A stretch of DNA of 20,256 bases. Origin: Abiotrophia defectiva_A (GTDB taxonomy: Bacteria; Bacillota; Bacilli; Lactobacillales; Aerococcaceae). Shown one piece after another: positions 1 through 6,830 of this stretch. Every line of letters starts with the position of its first letter. The stretch's first letter is position 1. The stretch lies in the NCBI GenBank assembly GCA_963546405.1, contig CAUUNL010000033.1:1-20256 (forward strand). Reading direction: 5' to 3'. Both the position numbers and the translations under genes were made by a program. The notes below the pieces were generated by a model. The model did not search any database, was not told the DNA's origin, and saw only the letters and a program-made list of their open reading frames with translations.

Positions 1-669
1 GAGGATGAGAAAAACCTAGCGCGCTTTGTTGACTTAGAACTTCAGCATGAAGGCTATGAGACAGCTATCTGTCATGATGGGCGTAAGGGCTTGGAGACTG
101 CCCTTAATCAGGAATGGGATGTTATCTTATTAGATTTAATGTTACCTGAATTAAATGGTCTAGAAGTCTGCCGTCGAATTCGTCCCATTAAGGACACCCC
201 TATTATCATCATGACGGCGCGTGATTCCGTTATTGACCGCGTATCTGGTCTAGACCAAGGGGCAGATGACTACATTGTTAAGCCATTTGCTATTGAGGAA
301 TTATTGGCGCGCTTGCGGGCACTCTTCCGTCGCATTGACCATAACAAGGAAGAGAAGAATCAATCCCAGCAGTCATCCGTTAAATACCGCAACTTGGTTA
401 TCGAGAAGAAGGGCAGAATTGTTAAACGTGATGATCAAGTCATTGATTTGACTAAGCGCGAATATGAACTCTTGCTCTACTTGATGGAAAATCTCAATAC
501 GGTTATGTCTCGTGAAGTCCTGCTAGACAAGGTCTGGGGTTACAAAACGGAAGTCGAAACCAATGTGGTGGATGTCTACATTCGCTATCTCCGCAACAAA
601 ATTGATGTTCCTGGCAAGGATTCTTATATCCAGACCGTTCGCGGGACAGGCTATGTCATGAGAACCTAG
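1..669 (+). CDS. OmpR/PhoB-family response regulator, CovR/ArlR-like (5' end outside the window)
   Basis: This is the DNA-binding response regulator of the two-component pair with the kinase that follows. Frame 1 is open from base 1, so the coding region extends upstream of the window. The first visible residues (EDEKNLARF) are the usual start of the receiver domain, and about 8 residues including the start codon are missing. The receiver domain shows the acidic pair at visible residues 2-3, the phospho-acceptor Asp in LLDLMLPE (visible residue 45, codon 133-135), the MTAR switch Thr and the VKPF Lys. After a linker rich in Gln, Asn and charged residues, an OmpR winged-helix domain ends in the typical VDVYIRYLRNKID and TVRGTGYVMR segments. 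It most resembles CovR/CsrR of streptococci and ArlR of staphylococci, which control capsule, adhesion and virulence genes. That regulon is not shown here, so no gene symbol is given. Confidence 0.93.
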   Translation, partial: EDEKNLARFVDLELQHEGYETAICHDGRKGLETALNQEWDVILLDLMLPELNGLEVCRRIRPIKDTPIIIMTARDSVIDRVSGLDQGADDYIVKPFAIEELLARLRALFRRIDHNKEEKNQSQQSSVKYRNLVIEKKGRIVKRDDQVIDLTKREYELLLYLMENLNTVMSREVLLDKVWGYKTEVETNVVDVYIRYLRNKIDVPGKDSYIQTVRGTGYVMRT

Positions 670-671
670 TC

Positions 672-2147
672 ATGAGATTACCGAGTTTCCAGCTTAAACA
701 GCCACTTTCGCTTAAATGGAAGTGGAGTATCTTATTATTTTTAGTCTTTAATCTTATTGGGGTTGCCAGTTTAATGGGCTACCGGCACTTGAGTCAAGAA
801 CAAGCCCTCGCCGCCATCAAGGCTAATGGCCAGATGCGCTTGGATCAAACGCAATCTGTTCTTAAGGCAGCCAAATTAGATATTGATCGACTGGGGACCA
901 ATGCAGAAAATGCAAAGGCAGATGACTTGTCTCTTTTAGCGGCTTTGGAAAATCCTGAAACTAGTTTGCGTCTCTATAATAGTGCCAATCAATTAGTTTA
1001 CGAGACCCGTCGTCTGGATGTGCCGACTGTGGCAGCATCGCCGCAAGTGGATATCTATCCATATAAGAAACAACTTTTGGTCATAGGAACGGTTAGTCTG
1101 CCAGGAAGGGATGGGGCGAATGGGGGAACCCTACAATTTATCTACCGTCCTCTTCAATATCAGGACTGGTTAGCTAAGCAACAGCAGCTAAGTAGTTGGG
1201 TCTTGGTCGCCATATTAGTATTTTCCCTTGTGTTTGCCTATGGTTTAGCGCGTTATCTTTTACTTCCTTTGGAGTATCTTAATAATACGCTGGACTTGGT
1301 GGAAGAAGAGAGTTTGTCGACCATCCGGATTCGCAAACCGCGCAGTAATGACGAGTGGAGTGACTTGAACATTCATATCAATCGCCTCCTGGACAAAATT
1401 GATGGCTATGTTCAAAATCAAAAGCAATTTGTGGAAGACGTCTCTCACGAGTTGCGGACGCCTGTCGCCATTGTAGAAGGCCATTTGCAGATGCTTAATC
1501 GTTGGGGCAAAGACGACCCCGAGATTCTAGCTGAGTCCATTGATGCCTCCTTGCAAGAGATAACCCGCATGAAAGATTTAGTCCAAATGATGTTGGACTT
1601 GTCGCGGGCAGATCATGCTGAAGTTGACTACAAGGATGAAATGACCGAAATTTATGCCACTACTCGCCAGGTCTTCAATAACTTCGTGATGCTCTACCCT
1701 AATTTCCGTTTTTATCTGGACTCGGAAGGGGAGGACAAGGAGCTCTATGTCAAAATCTATCGCAACCACTTTGAGCAGATTTTGATTATTCTCCTGGATA
1801 ACGCGGTCAAGTATAGTACCGATCGCCAAGAAATCCATATCGCGGTTAGTGCTTCCTTCACGACGGTCGAAATCGCTATTCAAGATTTCGGTGAGGGTAT
1901 GAGCCAGGAAGACAAGCAAAAGGTCTTCGGACGCTTCTACCGTGTGGATAAGGCACGTTCCCGCCAGAAAGGTGGGAATGGCTTAGGCCTTAGCATCGCC
2001 AAGCAATTGGTGGATAGTTATAAGGGTCGGATCTATGTGGAGAGTGTGCTCCACCATGGTTCTATTTTCTATGTAGAATTCCCAATCTTGCTGGACAAGG
2101 CAGAAATTGAGAAGAACAAGAAGAAGGTTTTGACCAAAAATTTATAA
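672..2147 (+). CDS. Membrane sensor histidine kinase, CovS/ArlS-like
   Basis: This 491-residue protein is the partner of the preceding regulator. It is expected to sit in the cytoplasmic membrane, autophosphorylate on His and pass the phosphate to the regulator Asp. A first membrane segment lies at about 17-37, followed by an extracytoplasmic sensor region of about 135 residues and a second membrane segment at about 174-196. A HAMP-type linker comes next. The HisKA H-box (FVEDVSHELRTP) places the phospho-acceptor at His259. The ATPase domain has an N-box (LLDNAVKYS, Asn377), a G1 box (DFGEGM, 405-410), an F-box (FGRFYR) and a G2 box (GNGLGLSIA). The start lies 2 bases after the regulator stop and has no clear Shine-Dalgarno, so translation is probably coupled to the upstream gene. 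The next in-frame Met (residue 35) would remove most of the first membrane segment. The C-terminal tail is Lys-rich. The signal sensed cannot be read from the sequence. Confidence 0.93.
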   Translation: MRLPSFQLKQPLSLKWKWSILLFLVFNLIGVASLMGYRHLSQEQALAAIKANGQMRLDQTQSVLKAAKLDIDRLGTNAENAKADDLSLLAALENPETSLRLYNSANQLVYETRRLDVPTVAASPQVDIYPYKKQLLVIGTVSLPGRDGANGGTLQFIYRPLQYQDWLAKQQQLSSWVLVAILVFSLVFAYGLARYLLLPLEYLNNTLDLVEEESLSTIRIRKPRSNDEWSDLNIHINRLLDKIDGYVQNQKQFVEDVSHELRTPVAIVEGHLQMLNRWGKDDPEILAESIDASLQEITRMKDLVQMMLDLSRADHAEVDYKDEMTEIYATTRQVFNNFVMLYPNFRFYLDSEGEDKELYVKIYRNHFEQILIILLDNAVKYSTDRQEIHIAVSASFTTVEIAIQDFGEGMSQEDKQKVFGRFYRVDKARSRQKGGNGLGLSIAKQLVDSYKGRIYVESVLHHGSIFYVEFPILLDKAEIEKNKKKVLTKNL

Positions 2148-2155
2148 GCCTAGAG

Positions 2156-2180
2156 AGGATGGGAAGCTTCCCATCCTTTT
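2156..2180 (+). terminator. Intrinsic terminator after the two-component pair
   Basis: A perfect 22-base palindrome (2156-2177, AGGATGGGA arm, AGCT loop, TCCCATCCT arm) runs into TTTTAT. It begins 9 bases after the kinase stop codon. A 9-bp, GC-containing stem with a U tract is a standard rho-independent terminator. Confidence 0.85.
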
Positions 2181-2202
2181 ATTTATGATTGAATTAAGAC
2201 GC

Positions 2203-2230
2203 GTCATCCCTCGGGCTAGAGGATGATTTT
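2203..2230 (+). terminator. Possible second, weaker terminator hairpin
   Basis: The arms at 2203-2212 and 2219-2227 can pair over 9 bp, with one bulged C and a 6-base loop (GGGCTA), followed by TTTT that overlaps the stem base. The stem is imperfect and the U tract short. It lies between the palindromic terminator and the yidC promoter, so it may be a back-up terminator. A purely structural role is also possible. Confidence 0.4.
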
Positions 2231-2251
2231 ACCTTGACTAGACGAAAATAC

Positions 2252-2280
2252 TTGAAAAAGAGAGCGTATTTTTATATAGT
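2252..2280 (+). promoter_or_regulatory. Promoter for yidC
   Basis: The -35 box TTGAAA (2252-2257), a 17-base spacer and the -10 box TATAGT (2275-2280) fit a housekeeping sigma-70/SigA promoter. The predicted transcript start, near 2286-2288, is only about 15-17 bases upstream of the annotated ATG at 2303. Confidence 0.7.
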
Positions 2281-2302
2281 TAGAAGGTGAAAACTTTCGG
2301 AA

Positions 2303-3274
2303 ATGAGTGAAGTGATTTTGAAAAAACAACGTAACTGGCAATTGATGGCCCTCTTGGTCGTCGTTGTATTGATTGCATCAGGCTGTGTGTCCTATGATGC
2401 TAATAATCAACCATATGGTTTGGTCTACGATTACCTGGGTAAACCAACCGCTGCCTTCCTAGACTTCTTAGCTGGCTTCTTATTCAACAGCTATGGTTTA
2501 GCTATTATCATTGTGACCTTACTAACACGGGTCTTCATGCTACCATCTTCCCTGAAGATGACGCGTGATACCATGATTAGCCAGGCTCGTATGAAGGTGG
2601 CTCAACCAGAAATCAACGAGATTCAAGAAGAAATCAATGCAAGTAAGGACCCAGCAGAGCGTGCTCGCTTGCAACAAGAGTTGATGGGTGTCTACAAGAA
2701 ATACAACATCAACATGCTAGGTGGTTTATCTGGCTGCTTGCCACTGCTCTTACAAATGCCAGTCATCTCGGCCGTTTATGCCGCGATTCGGACTTCGACA
2801 GCTATTCAAAACTCTACCTTCTTAGGTATCCAGTTAGGGCAACGTTCAACCCTCATTGTGATTCTGGTGGTTGCTGTGTCGATTCTTCAAAGCTGGCTCA
2901 TGCAAAAACAAATGCCAAGCACACCAGGTAATGAGAAGGCCGGTCAAACAAGTCAAGTTATGTTCTGGATGAACCCAATCCTCTTTGGTTGGATGACTTG
3001 GACAACAGATGCTGGTTTAGGTCTCTACTTCTTGGCGGGGGCAGTCTTCATGATTGGGCAACAGCTCTATACTAACCATGTGGTCAAACCAAAGATCCAA
3101 GAAATCATTGACCAAGACATGGCCAACGTACAGGTAACGCCACGTCGTCCGCGTAAGGATGTAACGGCCCAAGCAACTAAGGAAGCTAACCGTAACCGCT
3201 TGGTTCCAACTAAGGAAAGTGTTGGGGCAGCAGGCTCAAAACGCCGCAATGCAGGTAAACAAACACGACGTTAA
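2303..3274 (+). CDS. yidC: Membrane protein insertase YidC/Oxa1 family, lipoprotein form with basic tail
   Basis: The protein inserts and folds membrane proteins, alone or with the SecYEG channel. At the N terminus is a basic region (KKQR), a hydrophobic segment and a lipobox (LIASGC) with Cys28 as the expected lipidated residue, as in Gram-positive YidC proteins. The core has the usual five-helix pattern. Arg76 in LLTRVFMLP is the conserved charged residue of the hydrophilic substrate groove, and a charged cytoplasmic hairpin follows at about 88-135. The last ~60 residues are rich in Lys and Arg (for example RRPRK and SKRRN), which is typical of YidC2-type paralogues that contact ribosomes. 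The gene is not in the rnpA-yidC-jag setting, so it is probably one of two copies in the genome; that is inference. Its length of 323 residues is normal. ATG at 2303 is used; TTG at 2318 is an alternative. The gene has its own promoter and terminator. Confidence 0.93.
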   Translation: MSEVILKKQRNWQLMALLVVVVLIASGCVSYDANNQPYGLVYDYLGKPTAAFLDFLAGFLFNSYGLAIIIVTLLTRVFMLPSSLKMTRDTMISQARMKVAQPEINEIQEEINASKDPAERARLQQELMGVYKKYNINMLGGLSGCLPLLLQMPVISAVYAAIRTSTAIQNSTFLGIQLGQRSTLIVILVVAVSILQSWLMQKQMPSTPGNEKAGQTSQVMFWMNPILFGWMTWTTDAGLGLYFLAGAVFMIGQQLYTNHVVKPKIQEIIDQDMANVQVTPRRPRKDVTAQATKEANRNRLVPTKESVGAAGSKRRNAGKQTRR

Positions 3275-3284
3275 TTATAAGATG

Positions 3285-3312
3285 AGAGGCTGAGAAATCT
3301 CAGCCTCTTTTA
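3285..3312 (+). terminator. Intrinsic terminator after yidC
   Basis: A hairpin with arms AGAGGCTGAG (3285-3294) and CTCAGCCTCT (3299-3308) and loop AAAT is followed by T-rich sequence (TTTTACTTTT). It sits about 10 bases after the yidC stop and is a strong rho-independent terminator. Its stem base (AGAGGCT/AGCCTCT) is the same as that of the terminator after the PASTA kinase gene. Confidence 0.9.
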
Positions 3313-3422
3313 CTTTTGACGGAAGGTAGGGTGGTCTAGAAAAAGTCTTGATCAATATGAGAGCAAGTAGCCAAAAAAGTCCCTAAAAATAGGGCTTGAA
3401 ACTTTTCTAATGGGGCCTTTTG

Positions 3423-3431
3423 TGGTAGAAT
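3423..3431 (+). promoter_or_regulatory. Extended -10 promoter for gmk-rpoZ
   Basis: TGGTAGAAT (3423-3431) is an extended -10 element (TGn plus TAGAAT). The best-placed -35 candidate (TTTTCT, 3403-3408, 17-base spacer) is poor, and TTGAAA at 3396-3401 lies too far upstream. A small inverted repeat, CCCTA/TAGGG (3381-3394), precedes it. The rest of the 203-base gap between yidC and gmk holds nothing else that I can identify. Confidence 0.6.
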
Positions 3432-3477
3432 AAAACTATTGATTTACTGCAAGTAATGGAAGGTATGGAGGTTCGAA

Positions 3478-4113
3478 ATGTCAGCAAGTCGTGGGTTACT
3501 CATTGTCTTATCTGGCCCGTCCGGAGTAGGGAAGGGAACAGTGCGGGCAGCAGTCTTTGCCAATAATCAGTTTCAGTATGTATACTCAGTGTCAGCCACT
3601 ACACGCGCGCAGCGCCCAGGGGAAGTTGATGGCAAGGATTATTATTTTGTAAGTCGCGAAGAGTTCGAGACCATGATCCAAAATGAGGACCTACTAGAAT
3701 ATGCTGAATATGTGGGCAACTATTACGGTACCCCAATTCAGAAAATTGAAGAAAACCTAGCGGCTGGTCACGATGTCTTCTTGGAAATTGAAGTTCAAGG
3801 TGCCATGAAGGTTAAGGAGCGTATGCCAGAAGGAATCTTCATCTTCTTAGCACCACCTAACTTGGAAGAGTTAGAATCCCGGATTACAGGGCGAGGCACA
3901 GATGCCGCGCATGTCATCCAAGAGCGCATGGCGACAGCCAAAGAAGAAATCGAATTGATGCAGCATTATGACTACGTCGTAGTCAACGACCAAGTCCAAC
4001 ATGCAGTCGACAAGATTAATGCCATTATTCAATCAGAACATCTCAAGGTCGAACGTGTAGTGGATCAAATCCGACACGACATGGAAACTTATTACGAAAA
4101 GGAGCGGATTTAG
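3478..4113 (+). CDS. gmk: Guanylate kinase
   Basis: Gmk phosphorylates GMP to GDP with ATP in the cytoplasm. This is an essential step in making GTP and dGTP and in recycling guanine nucleotides. The N-terminal P-loop is GPSGVGKGT (residues 13-21). The GMP-binding segment is recognisable from SATTRAQRPGEVDGKDYYFVS, followed by the lid region around residues 130-150. The length (211) is close to the usual ~205. A GGAGG ribosome site (3467-3471) sits 6 bases before the ATG at 3478. The gene is the first of a two-gene unit with rpoZ, a pairing conserved across Firmicutes. The rpoZ ribosome site is embedded in the last gmk codons. Confidence 0.97.
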   Translation: MSASRGLLIVLSGPSGVGKGTVRAAVFANNQFQYVYSVSATTRAQRPGEVDGKDYYFVSREEFETMIQNEDLLEYAEYVGNYYGTPIQKIEENLAAGHDVFLEIEVQGAMKVKERMPEGIFIFLAPPNLEELESRITGRGTDAAHVIQERMATAKEEIELMQHYDYVVVNDQVQHAVDKINAIIQSEHLKVERVVDQIRHDMETYYEKERI

Positions 4114-4115
4114 CC

Positions 4116-4313
4116 ATGATGTTATACCCATCAATTGATAAATTATTAGAGAAAGTACCTTCCAAATACAGCTTGATTATTTTAGCTAGCAAACGATCAC
4201 ACGATTTGCAAGTCTACCAGAACCCACAACTAGACAAGTATGAGTCAGTTAAGGCCGTAGGTAAGTCACTCGAAGAAGTCATTGACGGCAAATTATATAT
4301 CAAAGAAGACTAG
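4116..4313 (+). CDS. rpoZ: DNA-directed RNA polymerase omega subunit
   Basis: Omega is the small RNA polymerase subunit that helps beta-prime fold and assemble. The 65-residue product has the family pattern: an N-terminal MLYPSIDKLLEKVPSKYSL segment, the ASKRSHDL helix corresponding to the conserved AKRARQL motif, and a short acidic C-terminal part (SLEEVIDGKLYI). It starts 2 bases after the gmk stop and uses a GGAG site inside the gmk 3' end (4101-4104), so the two genes are probably cotranscribed and translationally coupled. Two successive ATG codons (4116 and 4119) are possible starts. The second gives slightly less usual spacing, and the choice changes the protein by one residue. The location directly after gmk strongly supports the call. 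Confidence 0.95.
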   Translation: MMLYPSIDKLLEKVPSKYSLIILASKRSHDLQVYQNPQLDKYESVKAVGKSLEEVIDGKLYIKED

Positions 4314-4318
4314 TCAAG

Positions 4319-4367
4319 AAACTACTATGAGGACGTGTGTATGCAGTTCATATCATAGTAGTTTTTT
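4319..4367 (+). terminator. Long-stem, large-loop terminator after rpoZ
   Basis: The arms AAACTACTATGA (4319-4330) and TCATAGTAGTTT (4353-4364) are exact inverted complements over 12 bp. They enclose a 22-base loop and are followed by six T residues (4362-4367). The AT-rich stem and large loop are less typical than the other terminators here, so some read-through into priA is plausible. The inner TCATA (4348-4352) offers an alternative, shorter pairing. Confidence 0.75.
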
Positions 4368-4409
4368 CTACAAATTCCCCTGAATTCATTCGGAGAAAGG
4401 AGCCTGCCC

Positions 4410-6815
4410 ATGTTTGTCAAGGTGATTGTCGATATTCCGGCTGCCCAAGTTAATCGACCCTTTGATTACCAAGTCCCTGAGGCCTATCAGGATAGTCTAC
4501 AACTCGGCATGCGGGTACAAGTTCCTTTCGGCAATCGCCAATTGCTTGGCTTTGTGGTGGGCATTCACCATACCAGTGACTTCAAGGGGACACTCAAGCC
4601 CATTACAGCAGTCCTAGACTATGAATCCTTTATTAACGAGGAGCTACTAGACTTGAGTGAGCATTTGGCCCAGACCTTACATGCCTTCCGCATTAATGTC
4701 TTGCAAGCCATGTTGCCTGCCATGCTCAAAGTCAAATATCAGAATATCTTTCTGATTCATCAGCCCCAAGCTCTCAGTGACTATGAGCTACCAAGTGACT
4801 GGCTCAATCAGAGTCAACTTGACAAGGATCAGGTAGAGGCGCAGTTAAGTCGCAAGCAAATCAAGCAACTATTAGGCCAGGGCGTCCTGGAGTTGGTCTA
4901 TCAGGTCCAAGACCAGACCACTACTAAGACTCAGACTATGATTGAGCTGGCTATGCCGGCTGAGTCAATCAAGCAAATCATCCAAGAGCTCCCTGCTAGA
5001 AGTCAGAAAGTAGCCCAGCTCTTGACCTATCTCTTAGCATCAGGTCAGCCCCAATGGGAACAACAAGCCCTCTTGGCTGCCAGCCAAGTCAGTGCTAGTA
5101 GCCTTAAGACTGCCCTCAAACATGGCTATATCAAGTCCCAAAAGGTCAGCGTCTATCGAGACCCCTTGGCGCATCTGGAGGTCGAGCAGAGTCATAGTCG
5201 CAGCTTGACTAAGGCTCAAGAAGTGGTCTATGAGCAGGTTGCCCAAGCATTAGAAGCACATCAGGATCAGACCTTCCTGCTAGAAGGTGTCACCGGTAGC
5301 GGCAAGACTGAAGTCTATCTCCAACTCATGGCCAAGGCCAGCCAAATGGGGCGGGGCGCCATTCTACTAGTTCCTGAAATTGCCTTAACCCCGCAAATGG
5401 TACGTCAGGTTAAGAGTCGTTTTCAAACTGGGGTAGCGGTCTTGCACTCAGGCTTGACAAACTCTCAGAAATACGATGAGTGGCGCCGCATTATTCGGGG
5501 CCAAGCCACCATTGTGGTAGGGGCCCGGTCTTCCATTTTTGCGCCTATTCGTGATCTAGGTCTAGTCATCATTGACGAAGAACATGAGACCACCTACAAG
5601 CAATCAGATACGCCACGCTATCATGCCAGAGAAGTGGCCATCTGGCGCTGTCACTATCACCAGGCACCGCTGCTTCTAGGATCTGCGACCCCTTCGCTAG
5701 AGTCTCGCTCGCGCGCCCAAGTAGGGCGTTACCAACATCTGCGCCTGCCTGAACGTGTTAACGGACGGCCTTTGCCGCCCGTTACCCTAGTGGATATGAC
5801 TAAGGAGATGGCCCAGCAAACGACCGACGAGCTGTCCTCTGTCCTTAAAGACAAGATTGCCGACCGGCTAGCCAAAGGGCAACAGATTGTACTCTTACTC
5901 AATCGGCGAGGCTATGCCTCTTATATGCTCTGTCGGGAATGTGGCCAAGTCATTCAATGCCCACGCTGCGATATTTCCTTAACCTATCACAAGCATGAGC
6001 ATCGGCTCAAATGCCATTACTGTGACTACCAAAGCCCAGTACCTGACCGCTGTCCTAACTGCCATAGTGACTATCTCAGAACTTTTGGCTTAGGAACCCA
6101 GAAGATTGAGGAATTACTCAATCAGCATTTTCCTGACGCACGTGTAATCCGCATGGATATGGATACGACACGCAAGAAGGGCCAACACGAAGCCCTTTTG
6201 GATAGCTTCCGTCGCCATGAAGCGGATATTCTCCTAGGAACTCAAATGATTGCCAAGGGTCTGGACTTTGAGAACGTGACCCTAGTCGGCGTAATCAATG
6301 CCGATACGGCCCTCAATCTGCCAGATTTCCGGGCAGGGGAGAAGACCTTCCAACTCTTGACCCAAGTAGCTGGTCGAACAGGCCGGGGACGTTTCGAAGG
6401 TGAGGTCCTGATTCAAACCTATAATCCAGACCACTATGTTATGCAATTGGCCCAGCAACATGATTATGAGTCCTTCTTCTACTATGAGATGAAGCGACGT
6501 CATCTAGGCCATTATCCGCCTTATTTCTATACCACTTTAATTACTATTTCTAGCAAATATCAGGCCAAAGCCCAAGCTATGAGTCATCAAGTTAAGCAAG
6601 CCCTCTTAGCAAGTGGGGCTGCCATTGAGATTCTAGGCCCTAGCCAGGGCGCGATAGCTCGGATTAATGAACGCTATTATTTCCAACTCTTGCTCAAGTA
6701 CAAGGATGGTCAAGTCATCAAGGAAAGCCTTGGGGCCATCTTAGACCAATCCCAGCTTGAAGCCAAGCAGGGGATTTATATTACCATTGACCACGAGCCA
6801 CTCTTTTTCAACTAG
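4410..6815 (+). CDS. priA: Primosomal replication-restart helicase PriA
   Basis: PriA is a 3'-5' superfamily 2 helicase that recognises abandoned forks and D-loops and reloads the replicative helicase through the primosome. The N-terminal 3'-DNA-binding domain begins VIVDIPAAQVNRPFDYQVP. The Walker A motif is GVTGSGKT (293-300, Lys299), the Walker B box is DEEH (389-392), and SATPSLESR corresponds to motif III. The zinc-binding region has four CxxC pairs (Cys508/511, 517/520, 535/538, 548/551), all intact. The C-terminal helicase motifs include GTQMIAKGLDFENV and QVAGRTGRG. The 801-residue length is normal for Firmicutes. A GAAAGGAG site (4395-4402) lies 7 bases before the ATG. It follows a terminator without an obvious promoter of its own, and it is 15 bases from fmt. 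The coaBC gene that usually precedes priA in Bacillus is absent here. Confidence 0.97.
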   Translation: MFVKVIVDIPAAQVNRPFDYQVPEAYQDSLQLGMRVQVPFGNRQLLGFVVGIHHTSDFKGTLKPITAVLDYESFINEELLDLSEHLAQTLHAFRINVLQAMLPAMLKVKYQNIFLIHQPQALSDYELPSDWLNQSQLDKDQVEAQLSRKQIKQLLGQGVLELVYQVQDQTTTKTQTMIELAMPAESIKQIIQELPARSQKVAQLLTYLLASGQPQWEQQALLAASQVSASSLKTALKHGYIKSQKVSVYRDPLAHLEVEQSHSRSLTKAQEVVYEQVAQALEAHQDQTFLLEGVTGSGKTEVYLQLMAKASQMGRGAILLVPEIALTPQMVRQVKSRFQTGVAVLHSGLTNSQKYDEWRRIIRGQATIVVGARSSIFAPIRDLGLVIIDEEHETTYKQSDTPRYHAREVAIWRCHYHQAPLLLGSATPSLESRSRAQVGRYQHLRLPERVNGRPLPPVTLVDMTKEMAQQTTDELSSVLKDKIADRLAKGQQIVLLLNRRGYASYMLCRECGQVIQCPRCDISLTYHKHEHRLKCHYCDYQSPVPDRCPNCHSDYLRTFGLGTQKIEELLNQHFPDARVIRMDMDTTRKKGQHEALLDSFRRHEADILLGTQMIAKGLDFENVTLVGVINADTALNLPDFRAGEKTFQLLTQVAGRTGRGRFEGEVLIQTYNPDHYVMQLAQQHDYESFFYYEMKRRHLGHYPPYFYTTLITISSKYQAKAQAMSHQVKQALLASGAAIEILGPSQGAIARINERYYFQLLLKYKDGQVIKESLGAILDQSQLEAKQGIYITIDHEPLFFN

Positions 6816-6830
6816 CGAGGTGTATCGAAC

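Noticed and set aside
1260..1919. Minus-strand open frames inside the histidine kinase gene
   Set aside because: They lie antisense to a well supported gene, have low-complexity or unfamiliar products, no ribosome sites and no family motifs. They are shadow frames.
3381..3394. CCCTA/TAGGG hairpin upstream of gmk as a riboswitch or terminator
   Set aside because: The stem has only 5 bp, there is no T run, and it lies upstream of the predicted transcript start. It cannot act in the gmk mRNA.
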